A stretch of DNA of 23,440 nucleotides from Multifurca ochricompacta. Its lineage: Eukaryota > Basidiomycota > Agaricomycetes > Russulales > Russulaceae. This document shows positions 1 through 9,004 of the stretch, one piece after another. Below the pieces are notes generated by a model, which was given only the letters and a program-made list of their open reading frames with translations, was not told the origin of the DNA and made no database searches. The stretch spans positions 1 to 23,440 of the forward strand of contig WTXG01000437.1 in NCBI GenBank assembly GCA_022496185.1. The letters are read 5' to 3'. The position numbers and the translations under genes are program-made. The first letter of the stretch is position 1. Every line of letters begins with the position of its first letter.

Positions 1-215
1 GACTAGATGAATGATAGAAGGGGATCAAGATCAAGATTGATCAGATTCTATGACCAGGAGATTCAGGAATGGTGTTGATGCCTGGGCAAGCTGAGTGGAT
101 GTGGGTGGGATGGGGGAATAGTTTAGATGGGCAAGGAAGGGCTCTGGGACAGGGGGAAGTGGTTGCTCTGGTGGGGGTGCAGCAGGACTGGGATGGGTTT
201 GTGCTCTTCATCTTC
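1..215 (-). other. flank of copia-1 with proline-rich coding-like remnant
   Basis: This is the sequence into which copia-1 appears to have inserted. Read on the minus strand it has a proline-rich frame (a run like PPPEQPLPPVPEPF around 115-175) that continues through two closely spaced TGA codons near 20-32. Both stops would be Arg if they arose from CGA, as elsewhere in this window. The composition resembles the integrase-to-RT linker of copia polyproteins, so it may be a remnant of another, older copia element. There is no catalytic motif, so this is a weak inference. Confidence 0.3.
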
Positions 216-519
216 TGGAGGTTATAGAACAGGTATGGCGCAGCCTACACTAGATACTACATTACTGCTAGCTATCTCACCTTTGTTTTACTTTGAGACT
301 TAGATGCAGTCATTAATGTGATAGCAACTGCTTAATCTATAGCAGTTATACAGTAGTTTATATACAATTTAATGTACTATATCAGCTACTTAATTATACA
401 AGTGCATTATCTTGTTATTGATGTGATTTGATCACATGCCCGATCTTAGATGTATATTCTAAGTAATCTAGCTAATTATGAACATGTTCTTACTTGCGTT
501 ATCTACACGTGATCACAAT
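216..519 (-). repeat. Copia-1 3' LTR, distal part
   Basis: This AT-rich block has no coding signal. Its first bases on the plus strand, TGGAGG followed by an ACAGGTATGGCGCAGC-like string, resemble the corresponding end of the copia-2 LTR (12273 and 21864), which places the LTR border near 216. It is continuous with 9585-9634 once gypsy-1 and one copy of its target duplication are removed. That would give an LTR of about 354 bp, shorter than the 500 bp of copia-2, so the border is tentative. Confidence 0.5.
515..519. repeat. Target site duplication of gypsy-1, left copy (ACAAT)
   Basis: ACAAT lies directly outside the left LTR end and is repeated at 9580-9584 outside the right LTR end. A perfect 5-bp duplication is the normal footprint of an LTR-retrotransposon integrase and fixes both borders of gypsy-1. 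Confidence 0.92.
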
Positions 520-1149
520 TGTTATGTCCGGTGTGGGACATTCCGCACGACTTGTGCGACAGCGTTGGTCAAGGGTTTCAGATAAGAGGTCAATAAGACC
601 TCTTGGAGTTTCAAGGGGATGAGTCAAAGTTAAAGGGGCTGTTCCCTAAGACGATGTTGAATGGAAAGTGCCGAAAGCACTGAGACGGACGGGTCAAAGG
701 ATTCAAGGGGAAGTCTGAAAGACAAACACCAATGTATTCAATAAGTTGAGTCTGAAGTCTACAGTGTAGCTAGGACGGACTTATATACAGTGCCTCACAA
801 AACTGAGTCAATGTTTTGCACTTTTGCATTGTTTGTTGAATATCACATCAGCCAAAACAAATATAAACAAAGTCTTGGTATACCATAAAAGGCACAAGAT
901 AAGGGTTATGTAATGCAACAATGATTATGTAATTCTGATCAAAACCTGTGGAGCTATGCCCATTTCAAATTGGGGACTCATTGACTCAGTTTTGTGAGGG
1001 GGTATCAGAAATATCAGAATCTGATGCTCCACCAAATGTACAGCAACCAATCCTTAATATATGGTTACCATAGTTACCTTACTATTGATGGGACCTGGAA
1101 TAGAGCTATTTAACTATGGTTTACATTCCCAGAATATTATAATTTCCCA

Positions 1150-1625
1150 ATGCACCCCACCTCCTCTGCTCAGAAAGAAAACATGCTCTCTCTGGCCTCT
1201 GAAGGTCATTCCACTGACACTATTACCTCCAGACTCAGCCTCAGCCAGTCCACAGTCTCTAGGACACTCAGAACCCTCCATTTTGACCAGCAAATCTCCT
1301 CTGGTGGCCATCCTTCCAAGCTCTCCACTACCTCCCAGAGGGCTATCTTCACTCAAATGACTACTGGAAAGGCTTCTAATGCTGTCCAGGCCACCAATTA
1401 CATCAAGACCATCATCCCCACTTCAGTCCCCTCAGAAACAGTCAGGAGAGTGCTCAGAAAAAGCTCATTCAAGGCTGTGGTGAAGAAGAAAAAAGCACTT
1501 GCTTAGTGCAAGGCATAGGCAGAAGAGGTTGGCCTTTGCTTTCAAGTACCAAAACTAGACTGTGGAGGACTGGAAGAGGGTGATTTGGTCAGATGAGACC
1601 AAAATCAACAGGTTTGGGTCAGATG
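1150..1625 (+). pseudogene. Tc1-type transposase, N-terminal half (left arm of Tc1-1)
   Basis: It reads inwards from the left end. The first ~50 residues form a helix-turn-helix region typical of Tc1 transposases (TDTITSRLSLSQSTVSRTLR), followed by a second DNA-binding segment with GGHPSKLS and an AVQATNYIKTIIP-type stretch. After a stop near 1504 the same or a neighbouring frame continues to TVEDWKRVIWSDETKINRFG, which contains the first catalytic Asp of the DDE domain. The coding sequence then ends at the head-to-head junction. The other two catalytic acids are missing, so it cannot catalyse transposition. The start at 1150 is the ATG just before the helix-turn-helix region. Confidence 0.82.
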
Positions 1626-2048
1626 CCAGTCCTCCACAGTCCACTCTTTGTACTTCAAAGCAAAGGCTAAGTGCTTCTTGCAATGTACTGCAGAGAGTAG
1701 TGGCCTTTTCTTCTTTGTTACAGCCTTGATTGAATGTTGTTTAAGAACCCAGTTCACAGTTTGTGAGGAGACATGGTTGGGGATGATGGAATTGATGTGC
1801 TTTGTGGCCTGGACAGCATTGGCAACCTTTCCTGTGGTGATTTGTATCATGATAGCATGTTCAGAGGTAGCAGAGAGCTTGGAAGGATGACCAAAATGAG
1901 GTGACTAATGGTTGGGAAGGAGGGTTCTGAGTGTCCTAGGGACTGTGGACTTGCTGAGGCTGAGTCTGGAGGTAATAGTGTCAGTGGAATGACCTTCAGA
2001 GGCCAGAGAGAGCATGTTTTCTTTCTGAGCAGAGGAGGTGGGGTGCAT
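1626..2048 (-). pseudogene. Tc1-type transposase, N-terminal half (right arm of Tc1-1)
   Basis: This is the mirror copy of the left-arm gene, read from an equivalent ATG at 2046-2048. The first ~45 codons are nearly the same as in the left arm. From about 1918 inward the sequence departs: ITTGKVANAVQATKHINSII here against MTTGKASNAVQATNYIKTII on the left, with a longer intact run to KEWTVEDW at the junction. The inner segments look like two related but distinct transposase lineages. The copy stops before the first catalytic Asp and has a frame break near 1850-1915. Confidence 0.75.
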
Positions 2049-2726
2049 TGGGAAATTATAATATTCTGGGAATGTAAACCATGGTTAAATAGCTCTATTC
2101 CAGGTCCCATCAATAGTAAGGTAACTATGGTAACCATATATTAAGGATTGGTTGCTATACATTTGGTGGAGCATCAGATTCTGATATTTCTGATACCCCC
2201 TCACAAAACTGAGTCAATGAGTCCCCAATTTGAAATGGGTATAGCTCCACAGGTTTTGATCAGACTTACATAATTATTGTTGCATTACATAGCCCTTATC
2301 TTGTACCTTTTATGGTATACCAAGACTTTGTTTATATTTATTTTGGCTGATGTGATATTCAACAAACAATGCAAAAGTGTAAAACATTGACTCAGTTTTG
2401 TGAGGCACTGTACGTAAACAGATGGGCGTCTATAGATAAGGATAACAGAGTCATGTGGGCCCAAAGATACAAAAGCGGAGGGTGTAAAGCCTGGCTTCTG
2501 ATAGGGAATTAAGTAAGTGTCCGATCGTAGAGATAAGCAGATAAGAGGAGGTAATCATGAGCAAATAGTAAGTACATAAGTCCAAACAACGGTCATGGGG
2601 ATGGAAGCAATGCATGTGAGGGGTCCCAGGAGGGAGACGTAATGAGGAAGTGGAGGGTCGGTGGGCAAGTGGGATCCCTGTTGGGAAGAGTGAAGAAAAT
2701 AGGGCTGCTAGGCCCTGTTCATAACA

Positions 2727-2740
2727 TCACCCTCCCTTCT
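2727..2740 (-). other. Polypurine tract of gypsy-1
   Basis: On the minus strand AGAAGGGAGGGTGA lies immediately before the 3' LTR (TGTTATGAAC). This is the expected plus-strand DNA primer site and independently fixes the inner border of the 3' LTR. Gypsy-2 has an equivalent purine run before 16690. Confidence 0.8.
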
Positions 2741-2757
2741 GGCTCGAGCTGACCCAG

Positions 2758-3944
2758 CTAGAAATGCGCACCATCATCATCCTGCACCAAGTCCACATAA
2801 TCGTCTGCCAGGTTTTGATCTCCTATGGTGTATGTTTCGTCTGCCACGCATTGGTGTGTGCACAGGAAGCCGTACGGGCCGCGTCGTCCACACTGGTGAC
2901 ATAGATCGTACACTGGACAGTCAAGCTCATGATGTCCCACGTTATGTTGCAGACACTTTCCACACCATCCTGAAGGGTTGACAATGGTGGGGGCGACACC
3001 CAGATGTTGGAAGATGCAGAACTGACTCCAATGGAGGTTGCTCGGCAGTGATGGCACCATTTGCGATTAAGGGGACAATTCCAGCTAATATGATACTTGC
3101 TGTCACATTGCCAGCAAGTCTCTCCTGGGGTTCTCATGCATATGTGGCATCTCAATCGGTTCGGCAGCATTGTGGTGCCCCCCTAGTGATTGTGGGGGAA
3201 GAGGTTGTGCATAGGTGTCAGCGTACCTCTCAGCAATTGTCTGATATGCGTCCCCTATCTCCAACCTTTTCCAAATCTCTGTCAATTCCTGCTCCACTTG
3301 GAACATGCCTCTCGTGAGCCTCGTCATTTGCTTTGCGTATTCCTTGTACTGGGTATTGAGTGTGGTACGAAGCATAAGGGTTTTCCGCAGTCTCATTACT
3401 TCGGCTTTGAGACACGGGAGTTGCATGTCATTCAATACCTCATCGATCGCAAATGCGCAGGGGTCATCAGCTGCAAGGTGTCCCAGCTGTTCGTCACTCA
3501 TTGTGTGGTGGAGACGACCTGTGTACTGTTCTTCCAAGTAAACTGGGGCCCCATAGACAGGCCCATCCTTTTTCATACACCCTGCGACATCCATCCCTCC
3601 ATTGGTGTAGAATATGTACTTAGCTATGACCTTTTCTCTGTTGGCCATGGTAATTTCGAGGGGGAAGTACATTGAAGAGTTTGGGTTATTGGCGAAAAAT
3701 GGAAACTCGGGTACATCATCATCTGTTCCATGTCGAGGAGGTTGTTTGGGTGGGGTTCTTCAGAGTGGGTGAAGTCATCATTGGGATTGGGTGACTGGTT
3801 CTTAACGCATTCTTCCACCACTTCATAGTCGATGGGAGAGGAGGGATGAGTGGAGGGGTGAGCGGAAGGAAAGGCTTCTACAACCACAGTAGTAGCAGCG
3901 AAGGTGTCGATGGCAGCAGAGGCAGCAATGAAGGAAGAAGACAT
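2758..3944 (-). pseudogene. Gypsy-1 ORF3: coiled-coil and multi zinc-knuckle protein, unknown function
   Basis: This extra gene begins about 100 bp after the chromodomain stop and ends shortly before the polypurine tract. I do not recognise the family. Its N-terminus is Ser/Thr/Pro-rich and then acidic (3944-3720). A conserved domain follows with YTNGGMDVAGC and PVYGAPVYLEE. Next comes a charged helical stretch likely to form a coiled coil (about 3430-3220). The C-terminus is Cys-rich: CX2C, a canonical CX2CX4HX4C knuckle (CWQCDSKYHISWNC, ~3116-3075), CHHC completed by HWSQFC in another frame, CGKC...HHELDC, and CHQC. The protein ends LVQDDDGAHF. Frame breaks near 3720 and 3040 and a stop near 3103 make this copy a pseudogene. 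Gypsy-2 keeps a related copy (16727-17595), so the gene belongs to the family. A nucleic-acid-binding or second Gag-like role is plausible but inferred. Confidence 0.75.
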
Positions 3945-4042
3945 ATTGATTTGTGGTTAGGACGTTGCTGGTGAAGCGTTGTTCTGGGGAGAAAAGTCGG
4001 GAGCCTGCTTCCCTTTTAACTATTCTTGGGCGCCTGGGGATG

Positions 4043-5371
4043 TCATAAGTGGAACTCCGTGATCAGGTCCGGGGCAAAGATATTCCCGGCTGGTTCCCAC
4101 AAATTGTCAGAGTCTGGGAATCCCTTCCACTTGATCAGGTAATGCAGTTTGCACCCTCGGCCTCGATAAGTGGAGTTTATAATCTGCTCCACTTCCCATT
4201 CTGCTTCTCCGTCAACTAATTCCGGTGGAGGTCTCGGGAAGTTCTCCCCATGAATGGCATTTCCTTGTATGGTGTCAGGAGCTTTGCATGGAAGACTGGG
4301 TGGATCTTCCATGTGGGGGGAGTTTGAGTTCATATGACACGTCCGATAACTTCCTCGTGATTCTGAAAGGCCCGTGACGTTGGGGTGCCAATTTAGCTGT
4401 GGGGTGTGACGTATGGATGTGCTTCCCTTCCAGCCAAACCTGTTCATTGGCTTGATAAGGTGTGAATTTTGAGGGCTTATCCAATAAGGTTCGTTGTGCT
4501 TTTAACAGGTTTTCATTGGCGGATTTCTGGATCTCGTCCCATTGGTTAAGTCGCTGTGAGGTTGTGGGGACATTTGTTGGCTTATCAGTTCATGTGGTGC
4601 GTGGTACCCAGCCCATGATAAGGGAAAATGGGGGGGTCTTTGTTGTGCCATTAGGCCAGGAGTTATGCGCAAATCCACTGTTGCCAGCCAGTCTGCCCAG
4701 TCGTCCTGTCGTCCGTTGCACCAGAATCGGAGGTATTGCTCCAGCCATTGATTGGTACGCTCTGACTGTCCATCTGTTTGGGGGTGGTAGGCTGTCGAGA
4801 TGTTTTGCTGTATGTCCAGAACCTTGCATAATGCTCTGGTGAACATCGAGGTAAAGCATGGGTCTGGTCAGAGATGATCTTTTCTGGGAGCCATAATGCC
4901 GGTAGACGTGGTCGAGATAGAGTTTGGCCACTCCTTCAGCTGTGATGGACTCCTTGCATGGTATGAAGAGTGCTGCTTTGGAGCAGTCGTGGTCTGTGAT
5001 GGTCAAAATGGAGTCAAAGCCTTTAGAGTTGGGTAGTTTGACTATGAAATCCATGGCGATCATCTGAATGGCAGAGACATAGTGGGGTGATGGGAGCATT
5101 GCCGGAGGATGCAGGTGTGTGTTTACTTTGTTAGCCTGGCAGTCTGCGCATCCCTTCACATAGTCTTCAACATCTTTTTTCATGTTGGGCCACCATAGTC
5201 GCGTTTGGCAAGAGCATAAGTGTTGGCAATGCCTGGGTGACCAGCAGAGGGGAGGTCGTGGTGAAAATGGATCACCCCCCTCTTAATGTTGTCGCCACCG
5301 GTGACAACAAGTCGGTCTCTGTCTTTCCACCAAAGACCATTAATCTCTTTCAGGTTATGTGCGTCGCCCAC
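4043..5371 (-). pseudogene. Gypsy-1 integrase with GPY/F module and chromodomain
   Basis: This is the C-terminal part of pol. An HHCC zinc-binding region (HFHHDLPSAGH, then CADCQANK, about 5290-5130) precedes the DDE core: AMDFIVKLP for the first Asp, KIISDQTHAFTS in a shifted frame for the second, and a YHPQTDGQSERTNQWLEQ segment (~4785-4735) for the Glu. A GPFRITRKLSDVSYEL segment is the GPY/F module. The last ~55 residues are a chromodomain (EWEVEQIIN...LIKWKGF...LWEP...), which in chromoviruses guides integration to modified chromatin. At least four frame shifts break it (near 5180, 4850, 4500 and 4400). In gypsy-2 the corresponding region is deleted. Confidence 0.88.
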
Positions 5372-6240
5372 AGCAGCATAGTTCTGGGTTCATGTTTTGT
5401 GAGACTTGTGCCCACAGGTCCATATCATGAAGGCTGACTATGGCTGTCTTTGCGAACACCTCTTCTGGGAGGACGTTACATGGTCATTGTCATCTTCCCC
5501 TGTGTGCATGTCTGGCCTTCGTGATAATGCATCCACTCGCGCATTTTGACTTCCTGCAATGTGCTTCAGGGTAAAGTCATACTCTTCAAGCTCTAGGACC
5601 TCTCTGCTACACGTCGGCTGATTTTGTGGGGCTCCTTCCAGTACAACAGGTTAGAATGATCCATGTAGATACTGTTTTGTACGGATTCCTGCAAGGTATG
5701 GCCGCCAATGCCATAGTGCTTTGACTATGGCTAGGAGTTCCCGATCCCAAATGTCGTAATTTCGCTCAGCGGATGAAAAGGTTTCTGAGTAGTATGCCAT
5801 GGGTGAAGTGCTTGCAAACTGTCCCTTTGATACAACACTGCCCCATTCGCAAGTGGGAGGCGTCCACTTCTAACTGAAGGGGCGGCTCAGGTCAGGTTGG
5901 ATAAGTACTGGTTCTGAGCCAACTAGGTCTCGAATCTGTTTGAATGCTTGTTGTTGTTCAGCACTCCAACGCCATGGCACATCCTTTTTCAGGAGGTCGT
6001 TTAAGGGTCAAGCTATGCCCAAGAATCCTTTAACGAAACGCCGGTAGAAGTTACAGAATCCAATAAAGGATCAGACATCCTTGACAGAAGTTGGCGTCGG
6101 CCATTCCCGAATTCCTTGTACCTTGACAGGGTCCATGCGCACTTGTCCTCCCTCCAGGATCACTCCTAAGTACTCAACGCTTTGCTGTTCAAAGGAGCAC
6201 TTTGCAGGTTTGAGGTACAAATCATGCTCATGCAATATAT
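5372..6240 (-). pseudogene. Gypsy-1 RNase H domain and tether, heavily decayed
   Basis: No long frame is open, but all three minus-strand frames together give the RNase H and connection segments seen intact in gypsy-2 (19193-19673). Examples are VKDV then a TGA then SFIGFCNFYRRF near 6071, LLKKDVPWRW near 5985, LANGAVLYQRD near 5840, and DHSNLLYWKEPHKISRRV near 5640. The TGA codons at 6071-6073 and 6008-6010 fall where Arg is expected. Numerous single-base indels account for the remaining frame changes. Confidence 0.8.
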
Positions 6241-6812
6241 CTAGCACCTGATGTACTCATTCTCAGTGGCATCTAAATCGTTGGTGGTGGCAACCAGGAT
6301 GTCATCCATATAGACTACCACTTCGCTGGTAAGGATAAGATCTTGAAAGATATGATTCATCATGGATTGGAATGTTGCAGTGAATTCGTAAGCCCAAAGA
6401 ACATGACATTTGGTTCGAACAAGCCTTGGTTCATCTTGAATGCCGCTTTGCATTGGTCGCCTTCCTTGATTCTAACATTGTTGTAACCCCAGTGTATGTC
6501 CATTTTTGAAAAGAGGGATTTATCCTGCATGGTGTTGATAAGTTCGGAAATGAGGGGCAGGGGATAGGCGTTCTTCACAGTGTACATATTAATTTTCCGG
6601 TAGTCCTGAACTGGTTGTAGCTTGCCATCCTTCTTTTTGATGAAGAAGAAGGGTGAGGCATACTGCGACTTGGATGGGCAAATGTATCCCTTGGCTAAGT
6701 GTTCTTTGAGGAATTCAGTAAGTGCCACCTGCTCGGTTTGGGACAGTGGATAGACTTTGCAGTCTATAGCAGCTGGCGTGTCTGGGAGGAGGTCAATGGC
6801 ATGGTCCCATGG
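6241..6812 (-). pseudogene. Gypsy-1 reverse transcriptase
   Basis: The fingers and palm of a Ty3/gypsy reverse transcriptase are clear: [53 protein letters not shown] (first catalytic Asp), FFGLTNS, and VVVYMDDILVAT (the YxDD box, ~6320-6285), which is intact here, unlike in gypsy-2. A single-base frame shift lies between FFGLTNS and [11 protein letters not shown] near 6370. The frame is also cut upstream by a TGA at 6813-6815. The enzyme would have made the cDNA of the element inside virus-like particles. Confidence 0.9.
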
Positions 6813-7480
6813 TCACTCTGGGGGAAAGCAATGTGATTCTTCCTCAGAGAATACCCTCCAGTGCCGCTGATAGACACTTGGCACTACGTCATGGTAAGTC
6901 TTCTCAGCTTGTCCCTGCACGGCCTTCTGGGCCAGTTCTGACACTTTGGTGACATAACATTGACCAGGGTCATCCCCTTCTTCTGTTCGTGTAGTCCTGA
7001 TTACTGGATGCCTGATTGCATAATCGTAACCCAGCGACGTGATAATGGTTGGATATGAGTCCTTATCCATGGTCACATCAGCCCAGTTAATCTTTGGTTC
7101 GAAGGCAGCAAGCCATGGATATCCCAAGATAAGATCTTCATCTCCTAGGTCCGTAATTAAGAAGCGAATGACCTTCGTTGTCTCTCCAACCTGGGCATTC
7201 AGGTCCACGTAGTGGGTGATCTTTCCAGCGCGATTGGCTGTTCTGTCAATATTCCAATTGTTCTTCTCCTGGGGAAGTGCCAGCCTTCCCAGACCCATTG
7301 TTCTGATCAGTCATGGATGAATGAAATTGTCTGTGGCTCCAGAGTCCACTAAGATATCTCGGTCGGCCGTCCTCTGTGTAGTTTCAAAATGAACTGGTAT
7401 TTTTAATGACTTGAATCGACTAGCATACACAGAGGTGACATGGAGTGCTCTTGCCCAGGCCGATGGGTTTGAGCCTAACA
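6813..7480 (-). pseudogene. Gypsy-1 aspartic protease region of pol
   Basis: The pol frame opens just after the gag stop with LLGSNPSAWARALHVTSVY. The protease active site DILVDSGATDNF follows at about 7360-7325. A TGA at 7311-7313 then interrupts it (gypsy-2 has CAG Gln there). The flap-like part with DEDLILGYPWLAAFEPKINW follows, then a linker to RT ending at a TGA (6813-6815). The protease would cut the Gag-Pol polyprotein. Confidence 0.87.
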
Positions 7481-7500
7481 AAAATCCTTTTTCGCAAATG
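7475..7500 (-). promoter_or_regulatory. Candidate -1 frameshift site between gag and pol (gypsy-1)
   Basis: The gag frame ends FAKKDFC-stop while the pol frame, one base back, runs on without a break. The overlap reads GCGAAAAAGGATTTTTGTTAG on the minus strand. The A-rich run followed by GATTTTT is kept in gypsy-2 (21090-21112) at the same codon, with the same -1 relation. The slip position (A AAA AAG or the TTT codon) cannot be decided from sequence alone. Confidence 0.55.
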
Positions 7501-8980
7501 CCTTTTCTACCAAAATGGTGTGCACTTCCTCACTCTCTTTCATCATATTAGCCCATATATCCTGGGCCTTCTCCTCTTTTGACCTTTTGTCCACAGTGGG
7601 CGGGTTATTCTGAATGGGGCTTTCTGATGTGACGGTCACTGTAGTGGCGCGTACCCCCTTCTTGGGACAATCCCGAGACATATGTCCTAACGCTCTGCAG
7701 CAAAAGCATCATCCTTCCTTCATTAATGTCTGTCGCTCATCTTCCGTGAGTGCTGCCTGAGCTCAGGCTCAATCCGCAGAGGTATCCATAGTGTTTGGAT
7801 CCCACTGGGTATGCTGGGCAGGTTTTACTCCAAAGGCAGCCTTCCACTGATCTTGGGTTTTTCCCTTCTTGGTGTCGACTCCAAATCGTGTCTGGAAGTC
7901 CAGGTAGTCTTGTTGTTGCCATCGTGCAGCATCAACCCAGGTGTCCCAATCATGAGGGTGATGGAACTGTATAATGTTTTTGACTAGTGGGTTGGGCAGC
8001 CCCTGCGAGAAGAGGTCTAATGTGGCTTCCTCATCTGTGTTGTAGCTGGCTCTATTAGCCAGACTTCTGAACTTGGTGACATATGCATCTAATTCGCCTT
8101 TCTCCATTCTGAGGGATTTCAACTCCCGGGCTGCCTTCTGCTTGGCCTGCCCGTCTGTAAAGCATCTTTGAACCTCTCGGCGATGGTCTCCCAAAGGCCT
8201 TCGCTTGTGGTACGACGCCCACTCTCAACTTGTTCGTTCAGCCACTCCAACTGTTCCATGGTCCAGTCGTCCACTGCGTCCCTCAGATTAAGGAGAGGAA
8301 CAGATTGGCACGCTGGAATGGGTTGACAATCTGTGGGACATCATGGTTGAAGTTCTTGAAGGTCGTGAACTCCAACATGAATTTCTTGCTTTGTGAGCGG
8401 TCTCCTGTGAATGTCTGGGGTAGCACTCCTGACAGTCGTCCTGACGGGGGAGGAATGTTTGGTGGTGCCACCATGGGAGTTGGCAGGGCAGGATCTGGAA
8501 GCTGGGTGGCGATGGTAGACATAGGTTGGTGGGACGGGGTGATAGTTCGTGTAGACTGTGTCGATATCTGTGGAGTTGTCAAAGCAGGGGCTCTGATCCT
8601 GACAACTTCTGGTGCAACCAGAAACGTAGATGCTGCTAATGCTGGTGCTTCTTCTTCACTGGGTTCTTCTACGTACTCTTCTGGTTCAGAGTCTGTGACA
8701 ATGGCCGGAGGGTTTTCTCTCCATGGGCCTAGTCCAAATTTGGGTGGGGCGGGTCCTGTAGTGACCCAAGAGTGTTGGCTTCCGAGTATCAGATACAATA
8801 CCAAACTCTTTTCTCGTCGTCGTATTCTACCGGTTGGTATCTTCTGTCGTGATAGACGTAGTATCCAAACTTGGTTTCAAAGTCTTTCCAGGCGGCAGAG
8901 CCAAGTACTTGTTGTGAAAGATTATTCTTGTCTCTGTGCTCAATGAGCTCTTCTCGGAAGAGGGTCTGACTGCGGCTAGA
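7475..8980 (-). pseudogene. Gypsy-1 gag
   Basis: This is the structural protein. Its N-terminal segment (LFREELIEH... to EKRVWYCI, 8980-8790) is followed, after a frame shift near 8790, by a Pro/Thr-rich acidic linker. The capsid-like retrotransposon Gag domain then runs from TFTGDRSQSKKFMLEF through MEKGELDAYVTKFRSLANR and DLFSQGLPNPLVKNII to WVDAARWQQQDYLDFQ (about 8410-7900). A CX2CX4HX4C zinc knuckle (CFCCRALGHMSRDC, ~7710-7670) is at the C-terminus. Frame breaks occur near 8790, 8280, 8190 and 7760, and TGA codons lie upstream of the knuckle. The true start codon is not clear because there is no obvious Met soon after the 5' LTR. Confidence 0.85.
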
Positions 8981-9004
8981 AGCCACTGTGGAGACTCGAC
9001 TTGA

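Larger units (their letters stand above)
788..2410. mobile_element. Tc1-1: palindromic Tc1/mariner-type element
   Basis: The element is flanked by TA (786-787 and 2411-2412). The intact LTR at 9005-9579 supplies the empty site with a single TA, so the borders are exact. The terminal inverted repeats begin CAGTGCCTCACAAAACTGAG. The element is symmetric. The outer 492 bp of each side (788-1279 and 1919-2410) are roughly 97% identical by eye without visible indels. The next ~290 bp on each side are related but clearly diverged and meet around a ~52-bp spacer (1574-1625). Both sides carry the N-terminal half of a transposase pointing inwards, and the C-terminal half is absent. Each end also holds an inward, inverted copy of the terminal motif at about 980-999 and its mirror. 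It is non-autonomous. Confidence 0.9.
520..2726 (-). repeat. Gypsy-1 3' LTR, interrupted by Tc1-1
   Basis: It starts TGTTATGTCC and ends TTCATAACA, matching the other LTR at 9005-9579 apart from the Tc1-1 insertion. Removing Tc1-1 and one TA leaves about 582 bp. The TATA box (TATATAAG on the minus strand, 780-787) sits exactly at the Tc1-1 target. Short inverted repeats shared with the 5' LTR are CGCAC/GTGCG near 545, AGAGGTC/GACCTCT near 585 and GTGC/GCAC near 669. Confidence 0.93.

Noticed and set aside
1061..1360. 99-codon plus-strand frame and its mirror at 1847-2137
   Set aside because: Out of frame with the helix-turn-helix transposase reading; it appears twice only because Tc1-1 is palindromic.
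8230..8946. 238-codon open frame on the plus strand
   Set aside because: It lies antisense to the gypsy-1 gag linker and capsid region, has no recognisable motif and no counterpart in gypsy-2. It is a shadow of the GC-rich gag.
8970..9004. tRNA primer-binding site of gypsy-1
   Set aside because: The sequence inside the 5' LTR does not begin with TGG and I could not match it to a tRNA 3' end; self-priming is possible but cannot be judged by eye.
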